Assembly (NCBI RefSeq): GCF_028023875.1 | Contig: NZ_JAQIPB010000007.1 | Location: forward strand, 248,001-312,000 | Reading direction: 5' to 3' | DNA length: 64,000 nucleotides | Source of the DNA: Xenophilus arseniciresistens | Lineage (GTDB): Bacteria; Pseudomonadota; Gammaproteobacteria; Burkholderiales; Burkholderiaceae_C | Shown: piece after piece, positions 1 to 8,907 of the stretch | Layout of the letters: every line of letters begins with the position of its first letter | How positions within the stretch are numbered: position 1 is the first letter of the stretch | Program-made: the position numbers and the translations under genes | The notes under the pieces: generated by a model | What the model was told of the DNA's origin: nothing | What the model saw: the letters and a program-made list of their open reading frames with translations, nothing else | Database searches by the model: none

Positions 1-1056
1 TGGCGCGTGGTCGGGGCCGTCGATGCGCAGCAGCAGATCGGCCATGGGCGCGACCGGCAGTTGCGCGTGCCGCATCAGCGCCACGGCGAAGCAGTCGGCC
101 TCGCGCTCGTGGTCGCGCCGGTAGGCCATGTGCGTCAGCACGGTGCTGGCCGTGGCCACCATGCTGGAGACATCGCCCAGCGCCAGCCCCAGGCCGACGT
201 TGAGCACGCCCTGCTCGACCACCAGGCGCGTGCCATGGCGGTGCACCACATGCCCCATTTCGTGCGCGAGCACGCCGATCAGCGCGTCGTCGCCCAGCTT
301 CGCGCGCTCGGCCGCGCGCACCAGCGCATCGGTCATCACGATCTGCCCGCCGGGCAGCGCGAAGGCATTGGGCGGCATGCCGCTGCGCAGCGCCAGCTTC
401 ATGGGCGGCGCGTAGTCGCCATAGCGGGAGAGCACGCCCGGCGCGGCCTGCGCGCGGGCCTGGCGCCATTGCGCGTCCAGCGCCTCGAAGCGCGCCTGCA
501 GCACGGCCTGGCGCTCGGCCGGCAGGCGGCTGGGGCGCAAAAAACCGTCGTCGAGCTCGCGCATGGCCTGCTCGCTCACGGTCTGTTCCCAGCCCAGCGG
601 CACGAAGCGCGCGAGCTGCGTGGCGGCCCAGGGCGTGCCCCAGCGGTAGAACAGCACCAGGCCCAGCACCGCCAGCAGCAGCACGGCCACGAAGACCTGC
701 CAGCGCGTCTGCATGCGCTGGGCCAGGCCCGCGCGCGCGCCGGCGGCCTGCAGCGCGGCCTGCCAGGCGGCGCCGTCCTCGATCTCCAGGCTGCCGTGCG
801 GGCCCAGGCCCACGACCAGCCGCGCCTGCGCGCGGCGCGCGCTCCAGGTTTCGGGCCAGTCCACGGCCTCGTGCGGCAGCAGCGGCGGGGCCGCAGCGCC
901 GGCCTTGAGCGGATGCAACTGCAGCCCCGGGCCGCGCGGGCCGGGGTGCAGGCCCACCAACACGGGCTGCGCGCCGCTGTGGATGCCGTCAAACCAGCGC
1001 GCGCTCAGCAGGCCGCGCTGGTGGGGCTCGGGCGTCGGGGCGGGCGTCATGGCCAT
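1..1056 (-). CDS. M48 family zinc metallopeptidase, C-terminus missing
   Basis: Membrane-anchored M48 (HtpX/Ste24-like) protease that probably degrades envelope proteins. The reading frame runs off the left edge, so only about 352 N-terminal residues are present. The zinc motif HEMGH lies near residue 261 and the third-ligand helix motif EREAD near 317. A single hydrophobic segment at about 125-143 separates an N-terminal beta-rich domain from the peptidase domain. I chose the ATG at 1056; a second in-frame ATG lies at 1050. It starts 16 nt after the stop of the YjgN-like gene, so the two are probably co-transcribed. The family assignment is firm; the substrate is unknown. Confidence 0.9.
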   Translation of the reverse strand, partial: MAMTPAPTPEPHQRGLLSARWFDGIHSGAQPVLVGLHPGPRGPGLQLHPLKAGAAAPPLLPHEAVDWPETWSARRAQARLVVGLGPHGSLEIEDGAAWQAALQAAGARAGLAQRMQTRWQVFVAVLLLAVLGLVLFYRWGTPWAATQLARFVPLGWEQTVSEQAMRELDDGFLRPSRLPAERQAVLQARFEALDAQWRQARAQAAPGVLSRYGDYAPPMKLALRSGMPPNAFALPGGQIVMTDALVRAAERAKLGDDALIGVLAHEMGHVVHRHGTRLVVEQGVLNVGLGLALGDVSSMVATASTVLTHMAYRRDHEREADCFAVALMRHAQLPVAPMADLLLRIDGPDHAP

Positions 1057-1072
1057 GGCGGGCAAGGAAGGC

Positions 1073-2578
1073 TCAGCCGACCAGGTCCAGGCCCAGCGCG
1101 TCGGCCACGGCATCGCCAAAGCCTTCCTTCTGCTGTGCCTCGAGCTGGCCCACCAGCTGGTCGAGCTCGCCCTTGATGTGCAGCGTCACCGACTCGGCCT
1201 TCATGCGGTATTCGGCCACGCGCGCGAAGGGGCGGTAGAAGCCGAAGGTGATCATGCCCAGGAGGATGTTCTTGATGCGCAGCCAGACGAAGGCCATGGG
1301 CTTGAGCTCGCTGCGAAAGCGCGCCACCTGGCCCAGGCCGATGTTGTTCCACATCAGCTGGAACATGCGCGCCTCGCGGTAGGCCAGGGCCGGCGAGCCC
1401 GCCAGGAACAGGCCGAAGAAGCCGACGAAGAAGGCCAGCATGAACAGCAGCACCATGCCCGCGCTGCGGCCCGAGCCGCCGCCCATGGCATTGAGAACGG
1501 CGCCCAGCCCGGCCAGCAGCACGATCAGCGACGTGAGCGCCGCGATGGCCAGCGCCGTGAGCAGGAACACGCCCACCGTGGCCAGCCAGACGCGCAGGAA
1601 GTCGTTGAACACGGGCTTCCAGCGGCCCACCTGGCCCCCGATGCGCGTGCGCGAGACAAGCAGGCGCTTGTAGTTGAACTCCAGGCGGATGAAGCACAGG
1701 AAGCTCAGGAAGAGCGCGGCCAGCGCCACGCCGGCCATGGGCCAGGTCGGGCGCGGCAGCGAGTCCAGATCGGGGGCTTCGCCGCTGCTGTCGCCGTCTT
1801 CAGCGGGCGAAGCATCGCCCTCTTCACTGCCCTCTTCGCCGGCCGCCCGCGTGGCGGCCTCGATGGCGGCCTGGATCTCGGCCAGCTCTTCCTCGGTCAG
1901 CTCGGGCTCCTCGCCCTCCTGCGCGGGCTCCGGCTCGGCGGAGGCGATGGGCGCTTCGGGCGAAGGGGCCTGCAGCGCTTCCTGGGCCTGGCTGGCGCGC
2001 TGCTCGGCCTGCGCCCTGTCGATCATCTGGCTCAGCGCCAGGCCCGCGGCCACCCACACGGCGGCGATGGCGAACACGGGCCAGCTCGCGGCATAGACCT
2101 CGCGCCAGCGCGCGCCGAAGTGCAGCCGCAGGCCGCGCCAGCGGGTGTGGAACAGGCGAAATCGCATGGCGCTGCCCCACAGCCAGGGCGCCAGCAGCAC
2201 GGCGCCGAGCATGATGACGCCCACGACCCAGTCCTGCCCCAGGTTGCCCGCCACTTCCATCGCGATGTACAGCAGGGCGAAGAGCACGAAGCCCACCACC
2301 ATGCTGCGGATGCCGGCCGTGAACTCCAGCGGCTGGCCCGCCACGTCGGTATGGCCATAGAAATAGCGCGCGGTGCGGCGCCGTGCCCAGGGCGTGTACA
2401 GGCCCAGGGTGATGATGGTCAGCAGCACATTGACGATCCAGACGCCGAAATAGACGCCGCCGTCGCCACTGAAGCCGATGCGGTGGGCTTCGATGGCCGG
2501 CGTGCCGGAGCTGCTGGCGGGCGTTTCGGGCGGTCGGGTGTCGCCCGCGCCTGCGGCGGACGGGTCGGGATCGTGCAT
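1073..2578 (-). CDS. YjgN-like DUF898 multi-pass membrane protein
   Basis: Inner-membrane protein of the YjgN/DUF898 family, whose function is unknown. It is 501 aa. The typical opening motif (FxGxGGxYFxxWIVNxLLTIITLGLYTPWA) begins near residue 34, and about eight hydrophobic segments follow. The half-repeat containing YTPWAR near residue 60 recurs in the C-terminal half as a FYRPFAR motif near residue 430, as expected for this duplicated family. A Glu/Ala-rich segment at about 175-250 interrupts the two halves and looks disordered. The start is supported by a strong AGGAGGAGG-type ribosome site at 2584-2592. It lies upstream of the M48 peptidase, a pairing that suggests a shared envelope role (inference). 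Confidence 0.85.
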   Translation of the reverse strand: MHDPDPSAAGAGDTRPPETPASSSGTPAIEAHRIGFSGDGGVYFGVWIVNVLLTIITLGLYTPWARRRTARYFYGHTDVAGQPLEFTAGIRSMVVGFVLFALLYIAMEVAGNLGQDWVVGVIMLGAVLLAPWLWGSAMRFRLFHTRWRGLRLHFGARWREVYAASWPVFAIAAVWVAAGLALSQMIDRAQAEQRASQAQEALQAPSPEAPIASAEPEPAQEGEEPELTEEELAEIQAAIEAATRAAGEEGSEEGDASPAEDGDSSGEAPDLDSLPRPTWPMAGVALAALFLSFLCFIRLEFNYKRLLVSRTRIGGQVGRWKPVFNDFLRVWLATVGVFLLTALAIAALTSLIVLLAGLGAVLNAMGGGSGRSAGMVLLFMLAFFVGFFGLFLAGSPALAYREARMFQLMWNNIGLGQVARFRSELKPMAFVWLRIKNILLGMITFGFYRPFARVAEYRMKAESVTLHIKGELDQLVGQLEAQQKEGFGDAVADALGLDLVG

Positions 2579-2583
2579 TTGTG

Positions 2584-2613
2584 CCTCCTCCTAGAGAGCG
2601 GGCGCAGTGTATA
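2584..2613 (-). promoter_or_regulatory. -10-like box and strong RBS of the YjgN-like gene
   Basis: On the minus strand TATACA (2613-2608) resembles a -10 hexamer. A long purine-rich Shine-Dalgarno (2592-2584) lies 5 nt before the ATG at 2578. No clear -35 element was recognised in the GC-rich spacer shared with the divergent corA gene. Confidence 0.4.
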
Positions 2614-2767
2614 GAAGCTGCATGGCGGCTCGTGTCGGTCGGCTTCCCGCCCGCGCCCGGCGCCCGCAGGCGCCATGCACCTACGGGCGCGGCGCGCCGA
2701 TTCGGGGCACCATCGCCCACTTCGTCGTCGTTGTTGGGCCTGCCGGCGCACGGCCGCCCCTGTGACC

Positions 2768-3805
2768 ATGCTCCTCCATTGCACTGTCTATCAGGACGGC
2801 CGCCAGGTCGCGCAACTGCAGCCCGAACACATCGGCGCCGCGCTGCAGGCCCGGGACGCGCAAGGCGCCGAACACGCCCATGGCAGCCGCTTCATCTGGG
2901 TCGCCCTGCACGACCCCACGCCCGAGGAGCTGGCGCCGCTGCAGGCCGCCTTCGGATTGCACCCGCTGGCGGTGGAAGACGCGCTGCAGGGGCGGCAGCG
3001 GCCCAAGCTGGAGGAATACGGCGAAGACCTTTTCGCCGTGCTGCATCTGCTGCACTTCGAGTCACCCGCATCGCCCGCCGCGCGCCACAAAAAAGCCGGC
3101 CCGCCGCCGCGCCTGCAGACCGGGCAGCTGGCCATCTTCGCGGGGCCGCGCTACGTGGTGTCGGTGCGCACGCACAGCGAACAGAGCCTGGCGCCGGTGC
3201 GCGAGCGCTGCGAGCGCGAGCCCGAGCTGCTGCGCCAGGGGCCGGGTTTCGTGCTCTATGCGCTCATGGACGAGGTGGTGGACCGCTACTTCCCGCTCAC
3301 CGAACGCATCGAGGACGAGCTGGAGGAGATCGAAAAGCAGATCTTCACCCAGGGGGCCGGGCGCGAGATCGTGCAGCGCCTGTACGCGCTCAAGCGCCGG
3401 CTGCGCCTGTTGCGGCACGCGGTGGCGCCGCTGCTGGAAGCGGCCGCGCGGCTGCATGGCGGGCGCGTGCCGCCGCTGTGCGCGCAGGCGCAGCACTACT
3501 TTCGCGACGTGTTCGACCACCTCAGCCGCCTGGCCGCCGCCATCGACGGCACGCGCGACAGCCTCACGACCGCGATCCAGGTCAACCTGTCGCTGGTCAC
3601 CATCGATGACAGCGACGTGACCAAGCGGCTGGCCGCCTGGGCCGCCATCTTCGGCGTGTGCACGGCCTTCGTGGGCGTGTGGGGCATGAACTTCGATGCG
3701 ATGCCCGAGCTGCACTGGCGCTGGGGCTACCCGGCGGCGCTGGGGCTGATCGGCGCCGTGTGCGTGCTGCTGTATGTGCGCTTTCGCCGTGCGGGCTGGC
3801 TCTGA
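2768..3805 (+). CDS. corA: CorA-family magnesium/cobalt transporter
   Basis: Inner-membrane divalent-cation channel of the CorA family, 345 aa from the ATG at 2768. The signature GMN is at residues 306-308, at the end of the first of two C-terminal transmembrane helices (about 287-305 and 320-338), as the family requires. The long cytoplasmic N-terminal part contains the charged coiled helices that form the CorA funnel. An upstream in-frame start at 2675 would add a 31-residue arginine-rich stretch not typical of CorA, so I reject it. No good Shine-Dalgarno is visible before 2768. It is divergent from the YjgN-like gene. Confidence 0.9.
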   Translation: MLLHCTVYQDGRQVAQLQPEHIGAALQARDAQGAEHAHGSRFIWVALHDPTPEELAPLQAAFGLHPLAVEDALQGRQRPKLEEYGEDLFAVLHLLHFESPASPAARHKKAGPPPRLQTGQLAIFAGPRYVVSVRTHSEQSLAPVRERCEREPELLRQGPGFVLYALMDEVVDRYFPLTERIEDELEEIEKQIFTQGAGREIVQRLYALKRRLRLLRHAVAPLLEAAARLHGGRVPPLCAQAQHYFRDVFDHLSRLAAAIDGTRDSLTTAIQVNLSLVTIDDSDVTKRLAAWAAIFGVCTAFVGVWGMNFDAMPELHWRWGYPAALGLIGAVCVLLYVRFRRAGWL

Positions 3806-3832
3806 TCCGGGCCGGCTTCAGGCGCATCGCGG

Positions 3833-3845
3833 GATAATCCCGCCA
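3833..3845 (+). promoter_or_regulatory. -10 box placed for leaderless dapF mRNA
   Basis: GATAAT at 3833-3838 is followed by only six bases before the dapF ATG at 3845, so transcription from it would begin at or next to the start codon. No Shine-Dalgarno is present between them. Confidence 0.55.
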
Positions 3846-4732
3846 TGCGAATCCGCTTCACCAAGATGCAGGGTGCGGGCAACGACTTCGTCGTGCTCGA
3901 CGAGACCCGCGGCCTGCTGGGCCTGAGCCCCGGCCAGTACCGTTTTCTGGCCGACCGGCATTTCGGCGTCGGCGCGGACCAGATCCTCAGCGTGCGCACC
4001 GCCAGCGACCCGGGCGTGGATTTCCAGTACGTGATCCACAACGCCGATGGCGGCGAGGTGGAGCAGTGCGGCAACGGCGCGCGCTGCTTCATGCGCTTCG
4101 TGCGCGAGCAGGGCCTGACCGACAAGGACGTGGTGCGCGTGCAGACCCTGGCCGGCCTGATCGCGCCGCGCATGAACGCCGATGGCCGCGTGACGGTGGA
4201 CATGGGCCCGCCCATCTTCGAGCCTGCGCGCGTGCCCTTTGACGACGCGGGCCTCGATGCGCAGCCCACCGGCGGCTGGCAGACCTGGCACCTGGCGCTG
4301 TCGACCGAGGCCGAAAGCCCCATCGTGCCGCTGGCCGTGCTCTCCATGGGCAATCCGCACGCGGTGCAGCTGGTGCCGGACGTGGACGGCGCGCCCGTCG
4401 CCACGCAGGGCCCGCTGATCGAAAGGCACCCGCGCTTTCCCCAGCGCGTGAACGCGGGCTTCATGCAGGTGCAAAGCCGCGGCCAGGTGAAGCTGCGCGT
4501 GTTCGAGCGCGGTGCCGGCGAAACGCTGGCCTGCGGCACCGGCGCCTGCGCGGCCGTGGTGGCGGGCATCCGCCTGGGCCTGCTCGACGCGCGCGTGGAT
4601 GTGCACACCCGCGGCGGTGTGCTGACCATCGAATGGGCTGGAGAACAGGGCGATTTGGGCGCGCCGGTGTTCATGACCGGCCCGGCCGTGACCGTCTTCT
4701 CGGGCGAGATCGATGTGCCCGATGAAGGCTGA
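3845..4732 (+). CDS. dapF: Diaminopimelate epimerase
   Basis: Cytoplasmic cofactor-independent epimerase that converts LL- to meso-diaminopimelate for peptidoglycan and lysine synthesis. It is 295 aa, slightly longer than the usual 275. Both catalytic cysteines are visible: Cys75 in EQCGNGARC and Cys230 in ACGTGACA. The N-terminal [13 protein letters not shown] motif confirms the start. It heads the classic dapF-DUF484-xerC run. The product feeds MurE, which is encoded about 13 kb downstream. A -10-like box six bases before the ATG suggests a leaderless transcript. Confidence 0.97.
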   Translation: MRIRFTKMQGAGNDFVVLDETRGLLGLSPGQYRFLADRHFGVGADQILSVRTASDPGVDFQYVIHNADGGEVEQCGNGARCFMRFVREQGLTDKDVVRVQTLAGLIAPRMNADGRVTVDMGPPIFEPARVPFDDAGLDAQPTGGWQTWHLALSTEAESPIVPLAVLSMGNPHAVQLVPDVDGAPVATQGPLIERHPRFPQRVNAGFMQVQSRGQVKLRVFERGAGETLACGTGACAAVVAGIRLGLLDARVDVHTRGGVLTIEWAGEQGDLGAPVFMTGPAVTVFSGEIDVPDEG

Positions 4733-4785
4733 ACGCTCAGCGTTCAGCAAGAACATCCAACTCCTATCCGCCCAACGCTGAACGT
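4728..4785 (+). repeat. Three inverted half-sites spanning the dapF stop
   Basis: GCTGAACG (4728-4735) and CGTTCAGC (4741-4748) can form an 8-bp hairpin that encloses the dapF stop codon. A third copy, GCTGAACG (4777-4784), lies nine bases before the DUF484 ATG and can pair with the same middle segment. The two pairings are mutually exclusive. No T-tract follows, so this is not a standard terminator. Confidence 0.6.
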
Positions 4786-4793
4786 CCCTCCTC

Positions 4794-5453
4794 ATGATCA
4801 CTGAAGACGACATCGCCAACTACCTGGCCATCACGCCGGACTTCTTCGAGCGCCATGCCCAGCTGCTGGCCCAGGTGCAGCTGACCAGCCCGCACGGCAA
4901 CCGCGCCGTGAGCCTGCAGGAGCGCCAGGCCGAGATGCTGCGCGAGAAGATCAAGGCGCTGGAGCACCGCATCATGGACATGGTGCGCCACGGCACCGAG
5001 AACGTGATGACGGCCGACCGCCTGCAGCGCTGGACGCGCACCCTGCTCACCTGGCGCGACACGCGCCAGTTGCCCTGGGAGGTGCTGAGCGGCCTGCAAC
5101 GGCAGTTCATGGTGCCGCAGACCGGCCTGAAGCTGTGGGACCTGGACGCGGCCTATGCCGAGGAAGGCTATGTCCAGAACGTCAGCGACGACGTCAAGGC
5201 GCTGGCCACCTCGCTCACCACGCCCTACTGCGGGCTCAACGCCGGCTTCGAGGCCGCTTCGTGGCTCAACGATCCGCAGCAGGCCGTCTCGCTGGCGCTG
5301 CTGCCGCTGCGCGCCGAGCCCGAGCAGCCGGCCTTCGGCCTGCTGGTGCTGGCCTCGCCCGACGCCCAGCGCTACCACGCCGAAATGGGCACCGACTTCC
5401 TGGAGCGCATCGGCCAGCTGGCCGGGGCAGCGCTGTCGCGCCTGCGCGCCTGA
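4794..5453 (+). CDS. DUF484 family protein
   Basis: Cytoplasmic protein of the DUF484 family, 219 aa. The N-terminal part (ITEDDIANYLAITPDFFERH) is the family hallmark. A coiled-coil-prone stretch follows at about 40-75, and then a GAF-like domain at roughly 85-215. It sits between dapF and xerC as in most gamma- and betaproteobacteria. The biochemical role is unknown. The upstream segment lacks a clear Shine-Dalgarno but carries the paired half-sites described separately. Confidence 0.9.
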   Translation: MITEDDIANYLAITPDFFERHAQLLAQVQLTSPHGNRAVSLQERQAEMLREKIKALEHRIMDMVRHGTENVMTADRLQRWTRTLLTWRDTRQLPWEVLSGLQRQFMVPQTGLKLWDLDAAYAEEGYVQNVSDDVKALATSLTTPYCGLNAGFEAASWLNDPQQAVSLALLPLRAEPEQPAFGLLVLASPDAQRYHAEMGTDFLERIGQLAGAALSRLRA

Positions 5454-5489
5454 TGCGCAAGCCGCCGGCCGTGCCGAGGAACGCAGCGC

Positions 5490-6500
5490 ATGGCCGAGCA
5501 TGACGCCGACGCGGACGAAGGCCTGGTCACGCGCTACCTCGAGCAGGCCCGTGTGCAGCGCCGCCTGGCGCCGCGCACGCTCGAGCTGTACGCCGAGCAC
5601 CTGACGCTGCTGCGTGCCCGCGCGCAGGAGGCCCGGCTGCCGCTGCTGCGCGTGCAGACGGCCCACGTGCGGCGCTGGATGGCGCAGCTGCATGCGGCGG
5701 GCCGGCAGCCGCGCGGCATCGCGCTGGTGCTGTCGTGCTGGCGCAGCTTCTACCGCTGGCTGGGGCACGAGCGGCTGATCGCCGCCAACCCGGTGCAGGA
5801 CGTGCAGGCGCCCAAGGCCGCCCGCCCGCTGCCCAAGGCCCTGGCGGTGGACGACGCCATGCAACTGGCCGACTTCAGCCGCCCCGATGCCGACCCCTGG
5901 ACCGAAGCGCGCGACCGCGCCATCGTCGAACTGCTCTACGGCTGCGGCCTGCGCGTGAGCGAACTCACGGGCCTGGACCTGCGGCATTCCGCCGGCGCGC
6001 GCGGCTGGGTGGACATGGACAGCACCGAAGTCAGCGTGCTGGGCAAGGGCGGCAAGCGCCGCGCCGTGCCGCTGGGCCGGCAGGCCGTCCAGGCGCTGCA
6101 GGCCTGGCTGGCGCTGCGTGGGCAGGGCGCGGCTGGGCGCGGCGGCGACGACGGTGCCGCGGCGCTCTTCATCGGCACGCGCGGCGCACGCCTGACGCCG
6201 CAGGCCGTCTGGAAGCTGCTGCGCACGCGCGGCATCCAGGCCGGCCTGGCCGCACCCGTGCATCCGCACATGCTGCGCCATTCCTTTGCCAGCCACCTGC
6301 TGCAGTCCAGCAGCGACCTGCGCGCCGTGCAGGAACTGCTGGGCCACGCCAACATCGCCACCACCCAGGTCTACACGCGGCTGGATTTCCAGCACCTGGC
6401 CAAGGCCTACGACGCCGCGCATCCGCGCGCGCACCTGCGTTCCCCCGCGCACGCCGAGCCCGAAGTGCCGGCGGGCGATCCGAAGAAGAAGCCACCATGA
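5490..6500 (+). CDS. xerC: Tyrosine recombinase XerC
   Basis: Site-specific recombinase that acts with XerD at dif to resolve chromosome dimers. It is 336 aa, against about 300 for typical XerC; the extra length is mainly at the N-terminus, in a Gly/Ala-rich loop near 210-220, and in a C-terminal tail. Catalytic residues are in place: Arg in GCGLRVSEL (about 154), His-x-x-Arg in HMLRHSF (about 260-263), His in LGHANI (about 285) and the nucleophile Tyr in TQVYTRLD (about 295). Its TGA overlaps the ATG of the methyltransferase gene (ATGA). XerD is not in this window. Confidence 0.95.
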   Translation: MAEHDADADEGLVTRYLEQARVQRRLAPRTLELYAEHLTLLRARAQEARLPLLRVQTAHVRRWMAQLHAAGRQPRGIALVLSCWRSFYRWLGHERLIAANPVQDVQAPKAARPLPKALAVDDAMQLADFSRPDADPWTEARDRAIVELLYGCGLRVSELTGLDLRHSAGARGWVDMDSTEVSVLGKGGKRRAVPLGRQAVQALQAWLALRGQGAAGRGGDDGAAALFIGTRGARLTPQAVWKLLRTRGIQAGLAAPVHPHMLRHSFASHLLQSSSDLRAVQELLGHANIATTQVYTRLDFQHLAKAYDAAHPRAHLRSPAHAEPEVPAGDPKKKPP

Positions 6501-7708
6501 AAGTCCTGCGCCTCAAGCCCGGCAAGGAGCGCTCGCTCCTGCGCCGCCATCCCTGGGTTTTCGATGCCGCCATCGCCAAGGGCGGCGGTGACGCCGGGGA
6601 AACCGTGCGCGTGGAGTCGCACGAGGGCCAGTTTCTGGCCTGGGCCGCGTTCAGCCCGGCTTCGCGCATCCGCGCGCGGGCCTGGAGCTTCGACTCGGGC
6701 CAGCGCATCGACGCGGCCTTCCTGGCCGGCCGCGTGCAGGCGGCGGTGCAGGCGCGCGCGCTGTTCGAGCTGCGCAGCGACAGCGTGCGGCTGGTGCACG
6801 GCGAGGCCGACGGCCTGCCCGGCCTGATCGTCGACCGCTATGGCGACACCCTGGTGGCGCAGTTCTCGTCGGCCGGTGTGGAGCGCTGGAAGAGCGTGCT
6901 GGCCGACGCGCTGCTGGCGGCCACCGGCTGCCAGCGGCTGTACGAGCGCTCCGACACCAGCAGCCGCGAGCGCGAGGGCCTGGCGCCGGCCACGGGCTGG
7001 CTGCGCGGCGAAGGCAGCACCGAGCTGCAGATCCAGGAACACGGCTGGCGCCTGAGCCTGGACGTGGCCAGCGGCCACAAGACCGGCTACTACCTCGATC
7101 AACGCGACAGCCGCGGCCGCATGGCGCAGCTGGCGGCGCACCGGCGCTTCGGGCGCGTGCTCAATTGCTACAGCTACACGGGCGGCTTCACGGTGGCCGC
7201 GGCCAGCGGGCTGGCGGCGGCCGGCGCGCTGGCGGGCGCCGAGCTGGTCTCGGTTGATTCATCGCTGCCGGCGCTGGAGCGCGCGCAGGCGCACCTGGCG
7301 CTCAACGGCTTCGGGCCCGAAAGCGGCGTGAAGGCCGAGTTTCTGGATGCCGACGTGAACGCCACCTTGCGCCGCTTCATCGCCCAGGGCCGGCAGTTCG
7401 ACGCCATCGTGCTTGACCCGCCCAAGTTCGCGCCCACAGCGGCCCATGCCGAGCGGGCCGCGCGCGCCTACAAGGACATCAACCGCCTGGCCTTCAAGCT
7501 GCTGCCGCCCGGTGGCGTGCTGCTGACCTTCTCGTGCTCGGGCGGCATCTCGGCCGACCTGTTCCACAAGATCGTGGCCTCGGCCGGCATCGACGCGGGT
7601 GTGGACGGCTACATCAGCGAGCGCCTGGGCGCCGCCGCCGACCACCCGATGACCATCGAGTTTCCCGAAGGGGAGTACTTGAAGGGGCTGGTGGTGGTGC
7701 GCAAGTAA
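6497..7708 (+). CDS. rlmI: RlmI-type 23S rRNA m5C methyltransferase
   Basis: Class I SAM-dependent RNA methyltransferase, 403 aa, close to E. coli RlmI (396 aa), which makes m5C1962 in 23S rRNA. The N-terminal PUA-like domain begins KVLRLKPGKERSLLRRHPWVF. The Rossmann motif I region is VLNCYSYTGGF near residue 220, and the motif IV DPPKF near residue 310 is typical of the family. I chose the ATG at 6497 because it overlaps the xerC stop by four bases and matches the family N-terminus. The enzyme class is certain; the exact rRNA position is inferred from the family. Confidence 0.88.
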   Translation: MKVLRLKPGKERSLLRRHPWVFDAAIAKGGGDAGETVRVESHEGQFLAWAAFSPASRIRARAWSFDSGQRIDAAFLAGRVQAAVQARALFELRSDSVRLVHGEADGLPGLIVDRYGDTLVAQFSSAGVERWKSVLADALLAATGCQRLYERSDTSSREREGLAPATGWLRGEGSTELQIQEHGWRLSLDVASGHKTGYYLDQRDSRGRMAQLAAHRRFGRVLNCYSYTGGFTVAAASGLAAAGALAGAELVSVDSSLPALERAQAHLALNGFGPESGVKAEFLDADVNATLRRFIAQGRQFDAIVLDPPKFAPTAAHAERAARAYKDINRLAFKLLPPGGVLLTFSCSGGISADLFHKIVASAGIDAGVDGYISERLGAAADHPMTIEFPEGEYLKGLVVVRK

Positions 7709-7839
7709 AAGAAAGAAAAACAAAAGGCCGCTGCGCCCGCCCTGGGCTCAGGGCTTTCGCAGGGCAGGGGACGCAGCTTCCTGACCTGCGGCCTACACTT
7801 TCGCCCCTTTCCTCCTCGAACCCCATCTCCGGAGCGCCC

Positions 7840-8907
7840 ATGGCCCTGATCCCCGCCACCATCCTCACCGGCTTCCTCGGCTCCGGCAAGACCACCTTGC
7901 TCAAGCGCGTGCTGACCGAGGCGCACGGCCAGAAGATTGCCGTGGTCGAGAACGAATTCGGCGAAGAGAACATCGACTCCGACATCCTGGTGACCGAGTC
8001 CAAGGAGCAGATCGTGCAGATGAGCAACGGCTGCATCTGCTGCACCATCCGCGAGGACCTGCGCGAGACGCTGCAGACGCTGGCCGCCAGGAAGCGCAAG
8101 GGCGAGCTGGATTTCGACCGCGTGGTGATCGAGACCACCGGCCTGGCCGACCCCGGCCCCGTGGCCCAGACTTTCTTCATGGACGACGAGATCGCCGAAA
8201 GCTATCTGCTGGACTCCATCATCACGCTGGTGGACGCCAAGCACGCGCCGCAGCAACTGAACGACCGCCAGGAGGCGCGCCGCCAGGTGGGCTTTGCCGA
8301 CCGCATCTTCGTGAGCAAGACCGACCTGGTGAGCGCCGAGGAGACCGAGGCGCTGATCCACCGACTCAAGCACATGAACCCGCGCGCGCCCATCGAGCGC
8401 GTGCATTTCGGCGAGGTGCCGCTGGAAGGCTTCTTCGACCTGCGCGGCTTCAACCTCAACGCCAAGCTGGACATTGACCCGGACTTCCTCAAGGAAGACG
8501 AGCACGGGCACGAGCACCACGATCATGACCATGACCACGCGCATGGCGAGCACTGCGACCACCCCTCGCACCAGCATGGCCATGCGCACGGGCACCACCA
8601 TCATCACGACGACGACGTCAAGAGCTTCGTCTACAAGGCCGACCGGCCCTTCGACCCGGCGCGGCTGGAGGACTTCCTGGGCGCCATCGTCAACATCTAC
8701 GGCCCGCGCATGCTGCGCTACAAGGGCGTGCTGCACATGCAGGGCACCGAGCGCAAGGTCATCTTCCAGGGCGTGCACCAGCTGATGGGCAGCGACCTGG
8801 GCCCGCAATGGGCCGAGGGCGAGGCCCGCCAGAGCCGCATGGTCTTCATCGGCATCGAGCTGCCCAAGGACATCCTCGTGCAGGGCCTGGAGCAGTGCCT
8901 GGTCTGA
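7840..8907 (+). CDS. CobW/COG0523 P-loop GTPase, metal chaperone
   Basis: G3E-family GTPase of the CobW/YjiA group, proposed to load zinc or another transition metal into client proteins. It is 355 aa from the ATG at 7840. Walker A is GFLGSGKTT near residue 12, the metal-binding CxCC appears as GCICCT near 65, and the NKxD-equivalent SKTDL is near 160. A histidine-rich loop occupies roughly residues 217-260, with about 20 His plus Asp/Glu, followed by the CobW C-terminal domain. Earlier in-frame starts would add arginine-rich sequence unlike the family. The metal and client are unknown. I saw no clear Zur-type operator upstream. Confidence 0.9.
   Translation: MALIPATILTGFLGSGKTTLLKRVLTEAHGQKIAVVENEFGEENIDSDILVTESKEQIVQMSNGCICCTIREDLRETLQTLAARKRKGELDFDRVVIETTGLADPGPVAQTFFMDDEIAESYLLDSIITLVDAKHAPQQLNDRQEARRQVGFADRIFVSKTDLVSAEETEALIHRLKHMNPRAPIERVHFGEVPLEGFFDLRGFNLNAKLDIDPDFLKEDEHGHEHHDHDHDHAHGEHCDHPSHQHGHAHGHHHHHDDDVKSFVYKADRPFDPARLEDFLGAIVNIYGPRMLRYKGVLHMQGTERKVIFQGVHQLMGSDLGPQWAEGEARQSRMVFIGIELPKDILVQGLEQCLV

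Noticed and set aside
7-1176. Plus-strand open frame at the left edge
   Set aside because: The minus strand carries HEMGH and EREAD motifs of an M48 peptidase in the same bases; the plus-strand product is Gln/His/Arg-rich filler.
2675-2767. Longer N-terminus for CorA
   Set aside because: The added 31 residues are Arg/Ala-rich, lie in a hairpin-rich spacer and are not typical of CorA.
7709-7839. Possible Zur operator upstream of the CobW-type gene
   Set aside because: I looked for the AT-rich palindrome typical of Zur boxes and found none; the region is short and GC-rich.
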